DNA of 64,000 nucleotides from Leptodontidium sp. MPI-SDFR-AT-0119 (GCA_020726505.1 JAHLEZ010000025.1:741385-805384), one strand, 5' to 3'; shown: positions 19,623 through 31,600, numbered from the stretch's first letter. The notes: generated from the letters alone by a model not told the origin. Numbers and translations: made by a program.

Positions 19623-20041
19623 AAAGGCTCAAGGGGTTGATTTTATCACTATACAATCTCTCCTCAGATATTCGAGAACGATAACAGAATGTATGCATTA
19701 CTCTAGCTCTGCCTCGGAAGAGCTGGCCTTGAAACTTTATTCCTCACAGCCTTCTTCATTGCAAATGAGGACGAGAAACTTTATTCTATCTTTTTAGCCA
19801 GACTCCTGTTGATCTACAGTTTCATCAAACCGATCTTCCATTGACAAGGCAGAATCATCATCGCAGGGACCACGCCGTGGAAGTGAACTATCGAGCAGAC
19901 CATGTCTGGCCTCCATTTGGTCACAACGACGACAAATGATGCTCGTCCCTCCCAACCTTCTGCACCCACCAGTTCTGAACGCTCGCTCCACGACATATAT
20001 ATTCCAAGCGCAAGCAATAATAAGTTGGGGATGGGTCCGGT

Positions 20042-21299
20042 TCATAACAAATCTGAACGGTGATGCAGACGTCTCGTCGTGTGCCCGTCGGCGACGGTCT
20101 GAATCTTCGCTATGAGTTCGAACTTGTTCAGAGGATGCTTCACTTGGTAGTGCTGTAGAAGATCAGCCATCACTATATTGAAGTTGCCACAGAGGGCTCG
20201 AAAATCAATTGTGGGAAACTGCCGGATTTTCGTGGCCAGCCACTTGAGGTCATCATTGGTGTTCCCCGACGTCTTGTACCTACACCAGATCAGTAAAGAG
20301 AGACGGCATTGCAGAGCGTACGCACACAAGTCTAGCAATAACTTCGCCGCACACGAGGACCGCACCGAGGCCCAAAGCGTCAATAAAGATCATCCAACGA
20401 ACAGCATATCGGAGATCTTCCTTCAAAGCCGTCCTGATATCGCACATCTTCGAGGATGAGCTGAAGCTAGCCGCATAGATATATACCAAGTAGGCATGGC
20501 GGAGTCGATGATTTGAGGTGTCTGAAGGACGATGGCCGTTCTCCCCCAAATATTCCTGGAAGTCGCGCAGGTTCCTGATCAACGACAGCGCCCGCCGCAA
20601 CCAATGTAGCTCTGTGTCCAGTCGGAGTCTTCGAAGTTCGTGATGATGGTAGATTCGCCGCATCCGCTTGTCGCTGCTGAAAGGATCACCTTGGAGTTCT
20701 TGCACCTTGAGACCACCAGCGAGCCGTTCCCAATGTTGATTGATAAGTTGAGCTAGAGCCTCTCTGCCATTCGCGATGAATTTCTCGAGCTTTGCCTCCC
20801 GACTCCCTTTGGCTGGGTTTTTAGTCCTCTCTTCCTTGCTCGAGTCTGCTGGAGGAGACCCTGCGTCGTTGGTAGGAGGGGTGTCAGGGTCGCAGGAGGT
20901 GGAAACTCGATGAATGCTAGCACAGAGGCGGGCGAAATCCTCATTCGGCAACGTGTACAAGGTAGAGAGGCTAGAAAGGAAAGCTCTGGAAGAACCTGGA
21001 CCTTGCTGAGCATATAGTTTGTAAGTTGTATTTGTGACTTGACTGCGCAACGCCTCCATGGCACTACTTAGCATATCCCCGAAGTTAGTTTCGCGGGAGT
21101 CATGTTTCTCGTTCGGGCTTGATGAACTTATCACCGGCATCACCGGCATCAAGGATTCGGCTTCCTCATCGGGTGAGCCGGAAAAGAGCCCATGGACCAT
21201 GTCACTGTACGAAGCATCTCCATCTAATGATGAAGGAGCATCTAGAGCTAAGGGCTCCTCAGACCATATCATGGTATCTTCTGTGCGCAGCATCGTCAC
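20042..21299 (-). CDS. Hypothetical protein, 403 residues
   Basis: Exon 1 is 21299-20326 and exon 2 is 20279-20042, with a 46-nt GTGCGT..TAG intron (20325-20280) in phase 2 giving LV|YKTSGN. The first 100 residues are acidic and serine-rich. A charged helical region (about 170-260) contains RRIYHHHELRRLRLDTELHW. The last third has a hydrophobic stretch FIDALGLGAVLVCG and then the exon 2 segment (TIDFRALCGNFNIVMADLLQ). I recognise no domain. It lies downstream of the deaminase on the same strand, separated by 1.2 kb with a broken gene between them. Function unknown. Confidence 0.65.
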
Positions 21300-21784
21300 G
21301 TTGTATTGAAGGATTCTTCAGGATGAAGAGATTCCTCGTAAGTAGCGTGTTGGGGAAGAAGAACAGAGGGCTTTTTCTGAGTAGTGAGACGAGGAACATG
21401 TATCGTTTCGAGAACATCCTCTCTACTTTATGAGAACCTTTCGAAGCTAATTTTAGACCTCGTACTGTTCTATTTGCGTCTTTTAAGCGCCTGGGTGGGT
21501 TCTAGAACACTGTCCATGCTCGCTAACGGATGCTGATAGGTTTTATAGCCGCTGATGTGTAATCGACGCTCTCGGCGCAGCGCTCCACAGTTTCATGGTT
21601 GCTCCAATGGCCAACTCGTCGGTAGCTGAAAAAAATGGGGACGTACAAGAGCGATGCCAAGTACAAAGCAAGATGTTAGGTACTCGTACGAAAGTCAAAC
21701 ACTGGATTAATTGCTGTCTTAGAGGGCTGTCCGCTCAGCGGAGCTACTGTGGCAATTCGAAAATCCGAACGATGGCTACGGTGT

Positions 21785-22176
21785 TCACGCGCCGGCATCA
21801 TTGTTAGCTGAACTTTTCTTCTCCTCAGGTAACTTAAATCCTCCACCATGTCTAGACACCCGCTTTTTCATATCTTCTGGTATCATATTCTTCGGGATAG
21901 GATAGGCAGTTTGCTAGATCAGTATTAGGACTGGTCGGTCGCTTACAAGCAATCACTTACAATCTCTGCCATAGATGGTGGCCATGTTTTTCGCTCCGTA
22001 GATCTGTACGTAGTATAGCGGCCATGCTTACAAATGATCAGAGCCACGTCAATACCATCGAACTCTCCTAATTCATATGCTTTCTTTATTAGTGTCTTCT
22101 TTCTCCTATCTATGCCCTCGGCTTTTCGCTTTTTTTTAATCTTCTCGTTGTTTCGTTTAAGCTGTAGAGTATCCAT
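21785..22176 (-). CDS. MADS-box-like small protein
   Basis: Exon 1 (22176-21961) encodes KKKRKAEGIDRRKKTLIKKA, YELGEFDGIDVALIICKHGR and TWPPSMAEI; a 47-nt GTAAGT..CTAG intron (21960-21914) leads in phase 0 to QTAYPIPKNMIPEDMKKRVS and a stop at 21785, 114 residues in all. The pattern (basic RR/KKTL.KKA helix, then D.DVALII..GR strand and WPP..AEI) resembles the diverged MADS/SRF DNA-binding fold of short fungal proteins. It lacks a co-activator domain. A partial copy of its 3' end lies at 14.4 kb. Confidence 0.7.
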
Positions 22177-23494
22177 TATTCTAAGGCTGTTCCCAATTGG
22201 GAAGATCGCTCGAGGCCACTTGATAGCCCTCGAGAGTAAGGATCGAAAGCCGGATTGAGGATCTGTCTATGATGTGGGGCCCAGTTTCTCAAAATTGCGG
22301 CATGGGACGGGCGGGCTAAACTAGTCCTCCTCGAAAGCAAGTAGTGGGATTGAATATAGATTTGGGGTTAGATCTTTACGCCTCGCCCTTTCATGGGGTA
22401 TGCTGCGAGATGAGCTGATGGTGTGAAAATTTAGAAGCGTTGGGGCATTTGTCAGTTGTATATATAATCTACAAGAATTATGAAGATTCCAGGTCACTCT
22501 TTTTAGTCTTCCCGCTGTAGCTATTGCTGGTCCATCGACCGCACCTCGCTTAAGTGAGAGATGTTTCCTACGACTGCCAATCGCATCATGTGGGGAGCAC
22601 AGCTGTGGTGGAATCCATAGCTGGGTCGTCAGATCCGGTCGCCTACCGTCACCTCTTCCAAGCTACTTTTAGAACAGGACCCTTCTCCGGACAGCATCCT
22701 GAGACTGATAACCCAAAACCCAGATCTCAGATCTGCTCAGATTCCGTTTACCATGTCGCGCTCTGCATCATGCAGTAACCGCCCTTGGCGGTCCGCTTAT
22801 AGGTCTCATTGCTGGGGGTGTCCTGGTCACTTCCAGGAAGATCCCAGAATAAAAACTGGGATATACCTGGGATAGCTGCTGGACCTGCTTTCGGGCCCCG
22901 TCGGAATGCCTCTTTCTTCTGAAATCTGGGATCTGAGATATGGGATCTGGGTTCTCGGACTCCAAATACCCTGCCATTGACCCACAAGTCGCGTTCTGCG
23001 TCATGCAGTCAGCCCATTTCATGCATGAAGCATGCATTGACGCCTTTGGCAGTCCGAATTACTTCGTAGAAGTATACTTGGTACATGCTGAAATAATGTA
23101 CATTCACTGTCTGTGCGGCTTCTAGATATTTCTACGAAAATCAGGGCTCATAGCGAATCACCTTCCAAGTTTAAGGTACTCTATTTCCCTTATAAGTAAA
23201 GCTGTGGCAAACTGCACGGATAGAAAACTAACACTAATTCGGCCATGTACGAAGTAGTTCAGAGTTGGGGGGTCCTGGTCAGTTCCAAGAAGATTCCGGC
23301 ACGAGTAGCTGGGATATACCGATAGCTGCTGGACCTGTTTCCGCACTCCCCGAGGTCGAGATAGGAAGGTGCAGAGGCTACAGAGTGCAGGTCTTGGGCC
23401 GATGAGTCCATTGACCGAAGTCTTTCGTACCTTGGTTTGTCATCCTTGTTTCCGAAGACGCAATCTAATCCCAGAGCTGAATAGAGTATAGCGA
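22177..23494. other. No supported gene; 80-bp direct repeat
   Basis: 22815-22895 (GTCCTGGTCACTTCCAGGAA..AGCTGCTGGACCTGC) is repeated at 23265-23345 with about a dozen changes. 22545-22590 (CCTCGCTTAAGTGAGAGATG) recurs at 25035-25075. The 22900-22970 stretch is rich in GGGATCTG/GATCTGAG short repeats. No reading frame is supported. Confidence 0.5.
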
Positions 23495-23812
23495 ACTCAT
23501 GGGGTGTGTATGGGGAGCTGTACGTGGGGAGGTTAATGTGGAGCGATTTGCACGGGGATGTTTACATGGGGAGCTGTACATGGGGATTTGTGCATGAGGA
23601 GTTGTACATGAGGAGTTGTGCATAGGGAGTTGTGCATTGAGAGTTGTGCATGGGGAGATTTGTATGGGGAGATTTGCATGGGGAGTTTTAGATGGGGAGT
23701 TGTTCACATGAGAGTTGTGCATGCAAAGTTGTGCACAGGGAGCTGAATATGGGGAGCTCTACATGGGGAGGTTTATGTGGGGAGGTTTACATGGGGAGCT
23801 GAATATGGGAAC
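23495..23812. repeat. 15-bp minisatellite C, core GTTGTGCATGGGGAG, about 21 copies
   Basis: Successive 15-mers follow (G/T)TTGTRCATGGGGAGn with frequent single-base changes. The GTTGTGCA half resembles the cores of minisatellites A and B. Confidence 0.9.
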
Positions 23813-23954
23813 TTGGAAACTAGTGAGATATATCAATCTAGATACAAGCCGTATCGCGAGGAAACATGACATCTGAGCACGTGCGGGATCCACGTACAGT
23901 ATCATCCCGTGACACCCCAGATACATGTAATCTGCCCAGACTGGTTACGATTCC

Positions 23955-24857
23955 TCACTTCTGATGTATGTCGCTTTTTATAATATCATCGAACGTGATC
24001 AAGTCATGAACAAGCTTAGGATAAATAGCCTGCACCATCTCGGTCAGTGCTTGCAAGTTGGCAAACGTTATCGAGTTATTGAAGCTTTGCAGGTGTTAGC
24101 ACTGAAGGGAAAATCTGGGTAGGACATACACTATCGTCTCAGCTAGTTTTGAGTATACGGATAACAGCAACGGTGATGGGCCTGCGAGTGTAAGCCAACG
24201 CTGACCTCTTCGTACATACTCGTTTAGCTGACGACTTGAGATTTCCGACAACTTGGATTTAGAATGAAGGTATGCATCAGTGTAGGCAACTTCCGCTGTT
24301 GCGTCGAGCGTCCTAATTGCACTGTTTAATTGAACATAGGCAAACCTTAAGTTAAGGCGTTTACGATCTTTGATCCGGCTTAAAGAGTGCACCAGATTGA
24401 ACGCAGCGACGACGGACTCATCAACGCTCGTTGCAGCCATCATTGACGGCAAGGACGTCCAAGTCTCGAAGATTACCGGACGATTTTCAAGAAAATAATC
24501 TAGTGCATTATCCTCCACCAGGTTATTAGCTACCTGACATATCTGCCCAGGTGTCAGTTCCTTTTTGATGCTCATCGTGAGAAGCGGCCTCTTTCTTCGC
24601 CTCCCCGTTCTGCTCGATTTCGTTCTTGCCAGACCGGTTGGGTAAATGTATGGTGCCAGAGGTGAGTCGTTGATCGATAGTTTGCTAAATTCCTCTGCAA
24701 GAGTCTTCTCGATATATTCATCAAGGTCATGACTGTAATTTGAGGGTTTATGCCCGCCAGCGGACAGTGTTTGGGAAATTTGGGCAGCAGAATGGTTCAC
24801 GACAAGTGCCTGCACTCCAGGAGCAGATCCGTCTATGTCGAATGGTTCTTCAGACAT
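23955..24857 (-). CDS. Hypothetical protein, 285 residues
   Basis: Exon 1 is 24857-24130; a 45-nt GTATGT..AAG intron with a TGCTAAC branch (24129-24085) leads in phase 2 to a 43-codon last exon ending at 23955. The N-terminus (MSEEPFDIDGSAPGVQ) is acidic; a basic patch RTKSSRTGRRRKRP (about residue 80) could be a nuclear signal; the rest is predicted helical (QICQVANNLVEDNALDYFLE, RKRLNLRFAYVQLNSAIRTL). I see no known domain. The clean intron supports a real gene. Confidence 0.65.
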
Positions 24858-25203
24858 GATGGAGCACCTTCAATACCCTTTGGATTTACGACCGACTGTC
24901 GTATGGGAACTTTGTCCTTCGGAGCGGTAGAGTAAACCGGTCCTCATTGAGAGCAAATGGTGGGTTTCGATTTGAATTTTGTCTAACCTCTCTCTTTTAT
25001 AGGATATGTAGGGTGGGGCATGACCCCCGAATCACGCCTCGCTTAAGTGGGAGACGTTTCCCATAACTGATCAATCGCGCAGTTCGCAAGACACCAGATC
25101 TCAGCTTCTACAGGTAACTACCCAGAGGGTCCCCAGAACGGAACTGGCCATACTTAAGCCATACCAGGTAACGCTACCAGGTAATACTACCCCGAGTTTC
25201 CCA
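24858..25203. other. No supported gene; start of the AGGTAATACTACC repeat family
   Basis: 25120-25200 carries a first diverged copy of the unit that forms the large tandem array at 26.3-26.8 kb (TACCAGGTAATACTACCCCG). Confidence 0.5.
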
Positions 25204-25719
25204 GGGCCGATTGTTTCCCATGCCTCGACTTTTCTGAAACATTATTTTGCATGGCTCAACCACCAAACTTGCATGCCGCCTTATGTAGTCTAACTTAAAC
25301 CTGTTCACACCAAAACATGCTCGAATGGAGGGATACACGAAGGAAGGCATACTCGAAGGGAAGCATACTCGAAGGGAGGCATACCCGAATAGAAGGAATA
25401 GGGGCATACTCGAAGGGAGGCCCACTGGAAGGGAGGCACACTCAAATAGAGGCATACTCAAAGAGAGGCATGCTCAAAGAGAGGCATGCTCAAAGAGAGG
25501 CATGCTCGAAGGAAGGCATACCGTAAGAGAAGGGAAATACACTTAAAGGAGCAACATGAATATAATATTGATTGTGTGAATATCCTCATTTTTGGCCCTG
25601 TTATTACTATGCCTTATCGCGTCGCGTGCATCGCGTTACATAGGGCGGCATGCAAATTTGGGTGCTGAGCCATGCCAAATAATGTTCCAGAGAAGTCGAG
25701 GCATTGGAAACAATCGGCC
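25204..25719. repeat. Pair of about 84-bp inverted repeats around minisatellite D
   Basis: 25204-25287 (GGCCGATTGTTTCCCATGCC..) matches the reverse complement of 25635-25719 with roughly ten changes. The arms enclose the 16-bp minisatellite. It could be a small non-autonomous transposon, but I see no clear target duplication, so I leave it as a repeat. Confidence 0.7.
25318..25535. repeat. 16-bp minisatellite D, core GGCATACTCGAAGGGA
   Basis: About 13 copies of GGCATACTCGAAGGGA/GGCATGCTCAAAGAGA. Copies at the right end are nearly identical (GGCATGCTCAAAGAGA three times), which suggests recent expansion there. Confidence 0.85.
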
Positions 25720-26274
25720 GTTTCCCAGAGCCGGGAGCCAGGAACTGGACGTTGGCTCACACTTAGGTCACACTACAGGTAATACTACCCAAAGTTCCCC
25801 AGTACCGGGGGTCTGGTCATACTTACACCAAACTACCAGGTAATGCTACCAGGTAATACTACCCCGAGTTTCCCAGAGTCTGGAACCGGGAACTGCTCCC
25901 AGGCAATACTGTGTTACCCCAGTCCGAGGGGTTCGACCCCAAATTAGAAGGTGGACCTGCCGCTTGCCCAGGACTAGAAACACAATAGTACAAAGTACTA
26001 ATGGGCCTTGGCGAACTTTAAGGATAGTGACAGGCAAAGTTTAGTCGAATTTAAATCAGTCAGGAGAAGGCGAAATGAGAGTCGCCAGGCCTTAACTAAC
26101 CTTCTTATTTTTAGCGGAGTCTATTTCCAGACACTTGTGGCTGTGCACCCTGCGAAGATGCCGCTGCTAGGCGCCGAGGCAAAGTTAGCGGCTTACCCCA
26201 CCATCTCAATGGTCGTCGCAAGAAGCGCTCCAGCACCTACGCGATCCGACATCCCCAGAACCGAGAACTAATCA
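25720..26274. other. Scattered copies of the 26-kb array unit, no supported gene
   Basis: Copies of GGTAATACTACC..CCCAGAnCCGGGAACTGG occur at 25770-25900. An open stretch at 26008-26271 has no family resemblance. Confidence 0.45.
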
Positions 26275-26825
26275 TGCATAGGTAATGCTACCAGGTAGTA
26301 CTACCCCGACATCCCTAGACCGGGGAACTGGTCATGCATAGGTAATGCTACCAGGTAGTACTACCCCGATGTCCCCAGAACCGGGAACTGGTTATACTTA
26401 GGCCACACCAGGTAATGCTACCAGGTAGTACTCGACGTTCCCAGAACCGGGAACTGGTCATGCATAGGTAATACTACCAGGTACTACTACCCCGACATCC
26501 CCAGACCGGGACCTGGTTATACTTAGGCCACACCAGGTAATATTACCAGGTAGTACTACCTCGACGTCCCTAGAACCGGGAACTGGTCATGCATAGGTAA
26601 TACTACCAGGTACTACTACCCCGACATCCCCAGACCGGGACCTGGTTATACTTAGGCCACACCAGGTAATATTACCAGGTAGTACTACCTCGACGTCCCT
26701 AGAACCGGGAACTGGTCATACTTAGGCCACACCAGGTAATACTACCAGGTAGTACTACCTCGACGTCCCCAGAACCGGGAACTGGTCATACTTAGGCCAC
26801 ACCAGGTAATACTACCAGGTTGGGC
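26275..26825. repeat. Tandem array, 59-70-bp units, about nine copies
   Basis: Each unit has CCCAGAACCGGGAACTGGTC, then either a short form CATGCATAGG or a long form ATACTTAGGCCACACCAGG, then TAATACTACCAGGTAGTACT ACC. Short and long forms alternate in the middle, giving a higher-order dimer of about 130 bp. Pieces such as GGTAGTACTACC are themselves palindromic. Confidence 0.85.
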
Positions 26826-27055
26826 AAGATGGTATGATTGGAGGAAGGAACGGTCGGTGGGGGTTGGGATCGCGGGTTTGGAAAACGAGACGCGTTCCAA
26901 CAGATTTTGCGACGTGCAACAAAAAAACCTCTATTCTACATGGTCTCACGTGATGCTATGCAAAGGCTGACGCATCCGAAGTCGAAAGTTGAGCTCCGTC
27001 CCCTCCAGAGCAGTCTGATCCCTACAAACTTTGGGTTCGTTGTGGGGGTGTAGTG

Positions 27056-27082
27056 GTGGAGGGAGGGGGTGGGGGTGGGGGG
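27056..27082 (+). repeat. G-rich run with G-quadruplex potential
   Basis: Four or more runs of at least three G with 1-nt spacers lie directly against the left arm of the palindrome at 27079. Confidence 0.6.
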
Positions 27083-27252
27083 TGCTGGGACTTCGGCAAG
27101 GTTGGCACAGTTGGTCTAGCACGCATTACGTGCCAGCACGAACGGGCCAGCCCGATATTAAGTCTGGCTCACTGGGAGGGCTGGCCCGTTCGTGCTGGCA
27201 CGTAATGCGTGCTAGACCAACTGTGCCAACCTTGCCGAAGTCCCAGCACCCC
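27079..27252. repeat. Perfect palindrome, 74-bp arms, 26-bp spacer
   Basis: 27079-27152 equals the reverse complement of 27179-27252 at every base; the spacer is 27153-27178. A transcript across it would fold into one long perfect hairpin. No reading frame or transposon end explains it. Confidence 0.95.
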
Positions 27253-27464
27253 ATCTGTTCTAGCACTTGTGTCCTAGCCTTCACATCGCGTTCTTGCAAG
27301 TTATCATTAATCTCCATTTGATTGTGATTATTTTCATGATGATTGTCGGTCGATGTATTATCGGCCACATTGCTAGGTGCTTAGAGGGCATTTCAAGGCC
27401 ATCCAAAGGAGTCTGCCTAATCTAGACAAGATAATAAGAAATCAAAGCGTCGAGTGCTGTGCAA

Positions 27465-27545
27465 AATGTCTGATTTCCAAAAGCTCCCTGACTTCAAGAA
27501 CATCTCCCATTGAAGCAGGTCCTGCACGAACCCTAACCACATCTC
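27465..27545 (-). pseudogene. Partial duplicate of an ankyrin-gene segment
   Basis: Minus-strand GTGCAGGACCTGC..ATGGGAGATGTTCTTGAAGT matches the GCAGGAGCTGC..ATGGGAGATGTTCAAAAGGT segment of the RING-ankyrin gene (about 27890-27970). It encodes RVRAGPASMGDVLEVRELLE against RVLAGAALMGDVQKVKELLY. It may be a leftover of a tandem duplication. Confidence 0.6.
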
Positions 27546-27552
27546 AGAGGAG

Positions 27553-28440
27553 CTACCTAAGAACCCACGTTCGCCTCCTTGAACCTTTTGGAACTCCGAC
27601 TTGGCTTAGGTATACGCCCTTCTCCATCAAGCAGTCTATCATCCTTGTGATGCCTTTCTGGTATGCTAAGTGAAGCGGCGTCATGCCTTCGCCATCTCGG
27701 GCGGTCATATCCGCTCCTTTGTCCAGGAGAAGTGTGAGAACGCCTAGAGAATAGCCATGTGCAACGAGGTGTAGTGCCGTCCGCCCCTTGAAATCAGCGG
27801 TGGATGTGTCGACTCCATGGTCGAGCAGCTCCTTAACCACCTCTTCGTGTCCCTCCAGCACCGCTAAATGCAATGGAGTCCTGCCGTAATAGTCCCGCAG
27901 TGTATAGAAGCTCCTTAACCTTTTGAACATCTCCCATCAGAGCAGCTCCTGCAAGAACCCGCGCCTCATCTAGTGAGGCAAGCCAGATTGTACAAGTGGG
28001 ACAACGACCGTCGAGAACGGACTTGGAGAGACAGTCTTCGTGAAGCCAGTGATTGCAACACCTCAGTCGAACCATGCCGTCCCCGCTCTGCCCTCGTAGC
28101 AGAAGTAACAACGTTCCTCGGCATTATCCGCATCCACAGTCTTCCTCAATACGTATATGTCAGATACCCGGTCGCGGTTATCGTTAGGAGGAACGGGCCT
28201 TTGTTCATCGGTCGGGTCGACGTGCGATTGCATAATGGGGTTGTAGTTCGAAGGATATGGTGCAAACCTGTAGGACGTCAGCCGATTATCCTTAGTATCT
28301 AGAATAGCTAGGAAATGTAGTACGCTTTGGAGCTGTACCCCTTCGGTCGTAGATTCGGGTGGGTTTCTTGCACGGCTTTGGTGTTCGAGACGGTCGGAAG
28401 GAATAGTGGCACGACCCGTATTTTCGGCGGGGAAGGGCAT
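27553..28440 (-). pseudogene. RING-finger plus ankyrin-repeat protein with two frameshifts
   Basis: A start at MPFPAENTG (28440) leads to CYFCYEG, the first half of a RING finger. The second half, CCNHWLHEDCL..GRCPTC, and the linker LDEARVLAGAALMGDVQKVK are in the next frame (from about 28080). The ankyrin repeats YYGRTPLHLAVLEGHEEVVK, FKGRTALHLVAHGYSLGVLT and GMTPLHLAYQKG are back in the first frame (from about 27910). Two opposite one-base shifts, the first near the GGGG at 28078, or missed sequence errors, would explain this; no intron fits. RING-ankyrin proteins are usually E3 ubiquitin ligases. The 3' end is unclear. Confidence 0.65.
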
Positions 28441-28666
28441 GTCTTGTGCCCGAACGCTTGGTGCAGTCAATAAAATATCTGCCCTCACAGAGCCTCAAAC
28501 AATTATGTCACCATTCAAAAGACGTAAGTGATATACTTTCATTATTCCAGAGCGTATAAACATTGAAAGGTGAAATAAGAAGAAATCAAAGCACTGATAT
28601 GCACAAATCGTTCCAACCCTCCCATTTCACACACAACATCCCTCAGCCTCAGCCAAAAGCCCTCAG

Positions 28667-31600
28667 CTAAGCATAACCGTTCATAGCTTCCGTCGATCCC
28701 ACGCCCTTGAAATCGCATTCGAAATCCCCAGATGCGGCAATAGCCACTTCGAGATGGGACATATTCACCTGGCATCCGTCTTGGATCGCCAGAGCTTGAG
28801 CCGTTAACACTAGGTTTTTGATCTGAAACGATACCGTTAATTGATTTGCTCCTCGAAGTCGTGAAGGAGGTACCTACCTCGCGACCATTGCGCCCCTTTC
28901 GTGCCCAGTCATCGAAGTCGTCCGGGCTGTAAATTGCTGCTCCCTGAGGCGTGGTTGCCGTGCCCAGAAAATATCGCCAGACATTGGTCCGCTGCTCGAG
29001 GTTCAACTTGTCGTATTTGAGTTTGAAGTGGATCCGACTGGCGATTGCATCATCAATCTGCTCTACCCGGTTAGTGGTGAGGAACATCATTCCTTGATAG
29101 TATTCCAGGGTTCGCAGGAACACGCAGACGAGAGCATTTCGATGGATATCGTGAGATGAGCGCTGTTCGAGAAGTACATCCGCCTCATCCAGGAGGAGGA
29201 CCGCCTTCCATCGAGAAGCGCGTTTGAAGATACGAGGCAGACACTTTTCGACGCTCTCTGCTGTTGTACCGAGCTCACCAGCAGAGACTGGCATGAGTGG
29301 CCTTCGAAGATGTTCGGCGATCAACTCCGCCGTCAAGGTCTTCCCCACACCAGGTGGTCCACTTATATACCGTGTTAGCAGAATCATGCCATTCACAGGA
29401 CTAGATACTAACTGCAATAGAACGCTAAATCCTTGCCCCTTTCCTACTACGACATCGTCAAAGGAATGAGTCATGGCCCGCTTGACATGGGCTTCGGAAA
29501 GAGCTTGCACGGCCTTCTTCTTCCTCGGGGGAATGTGAAGGTCGTCCAGCGGCGCCTGTTTCCAGTCAATCTCTTTGATATTAGCGACAGCCACTTCCGC
29601 TACGTTTAATATGTTAGCCAGGGGGAAGGCGATACTATAGCAGAAAAGGACCAGATGCTCACCCCATCTTCTGTCGCCTAAGCTGAACCCAGGAACGGTT
29701 GGGCTGCAGATGATCAGGTCGTCTCCCTTCACTTCTGACGGATCCATTCCATTGTTCTTGGCCGAGGCCGACATCTCTTCAGCATCGTCAAAATCGATCA
29801 CCTGCCAGCCAGTTCGTGAGCCCTTATCGGAATTCTTGATGCTCGGTCTGGCGTAATTCGGGTTCTCCTCTCGAAAATAAGCTGCGTCGACCACAACTCG
29901 GCTTTCGATAGGAATTTCAACAACTCGGTCTTTCTCGATGTAGAATCCCTTGCCTTTGTATTCGCAGAGGTGGACGTCCATCATGGAAAGGAATTTCCGG
30001 CCGCATTCGGTGAGGTGGGCTCTGACTTGCCTTTCGCACGGGTGGTATTTGAGGGGGAACACCTCCAAAGCAGTGATCTGTTTCGCCCCACGGAATTTCT
30101 CAATAGCATGCTCACTTGACGTCTCCCCAAACACCTTCCCGTCAAAATCCAAATAGCGAGCCTTGACGTGGAAGTATTTTATCCCACCATTTGCTGTTTT
30201 CTCTTCCCCAAATTCGTACCTTACACATCTTGGCTGGCCAGTGCCGAAACATTTGGCGTGCGTCAGAGTGTTCGGCTTGAAGAGCGTCCATAGGAGGTCG
30301 TACGTGATTTGATGCTGCTCAAGGAGTGGGCTAAGGCGCTCGATGGTCGAAGCGTAAGCTGTTCTGATAAAATCAAGCAACAAATCCAGATGCTTTCGGG
30401 AAGATTGGTCGAGGGCCGCGCTTAGGTTTTGGCGGCACTCTTCCAGATCGAGGAGGTAATGGTAGAGGATGTTCTGCTCTACCTGTGCTCAGTTAGTAGA
30501 CGTTCTGCTATTTGAGTGCTTGGATCGGCTTTAGATTTACCGAAGGCTTCTCTTCATGGAGGCAGATCCCCTGGACACCTTGCAGAACCTTCCGGAGGAT
30601 GTCCCGCAAGCCCGCAGATTTTATATCTACATATTGGATCTGATTCTTGGTCTCTTTGTCTACACTGCTGTCAGAAACGGAGGTTGTATTCGAAACTAAG
30701 GCCCTACCAAGACGTGTGCGAGCGACAAAGACGTAGTGATCCAGCTCATTCACTTCATCAGCTGGTGTCAATGATTCCACGACTTTATACTTGTATTCCT
30801 TTTTGTCCCAGCTGTTTTGTATTATTAGCGCTGGCAAGTTTGAATTTCGGCCTGGTATGTACGAACACTTCGATGACCTTTTTGAATTCCAGCGTAGAAG
30901 CTCGTGCTTTTGGCCCCTCAAACTCAACTTTGTCTACAGCGGCAGGCGGAGGAGGCGGCTCCTGCTTGGTACTGAGAGACTTGAGGATGTCAAGAAACTG
31001 CTGGACATACTCAGTAGTCACAATTTGTCTTGATGGCTGGTTTGTCGGCGTATCCCAGGGAGCTGGCGAACAGTGATCGGCTGAAGTCGTCTCGGGAAGA
31101 TCCTCTGGAGGCGTATGAGAGCAGGTGAAGTTTGAGGCGTGTCCAGAGGTCATCTGCATGTCCATGACCGCTTTGAACAACTCTTGGGCATCGCTCAATG
31201 TGACAATGCCCTTGGATGGCAATTGCACCGGACTGCTCGTGGGGCCTGTTGGCTGCTCTGAGGCTAAGGGTGTCTGAACCATCTCTGTCGGAACTTCTGT
31301 CACTGAAGATTGCTCATCCCACCTATATGGATTATCAGTAAAGTTCGATTTACGCACAATCAGAAGCGTACTAACTTGACATCTCGCGCTGTCTCGGGTT
31401 GGGCATCTTCGGACACCCTTGGCAGCTTCGACCTTGCTTCAATAGGCTCCGAGATGAGTTGCGCGACATTGTCAATAGCTTGCTTCGGTGATTTCTTGTG
31501 TTTCAGAAGAAACGAAAGAATTTCGGCTGTGCTGAAATTCAGCTCCGGTACCCTAGCAGCAAATTCTTCTGCCAAGCGCTCAATTCTCTCGGCCTCTTCC

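Noticed and set aside
28542..30383. Single-exon AAA protein ending at 28542
   Set aside because: It reads through three in-frame or frame-changing introns; splicing restores the canonical motifs LLHGPPGVGKT and NGREIKNLVL and a stop at 28667.
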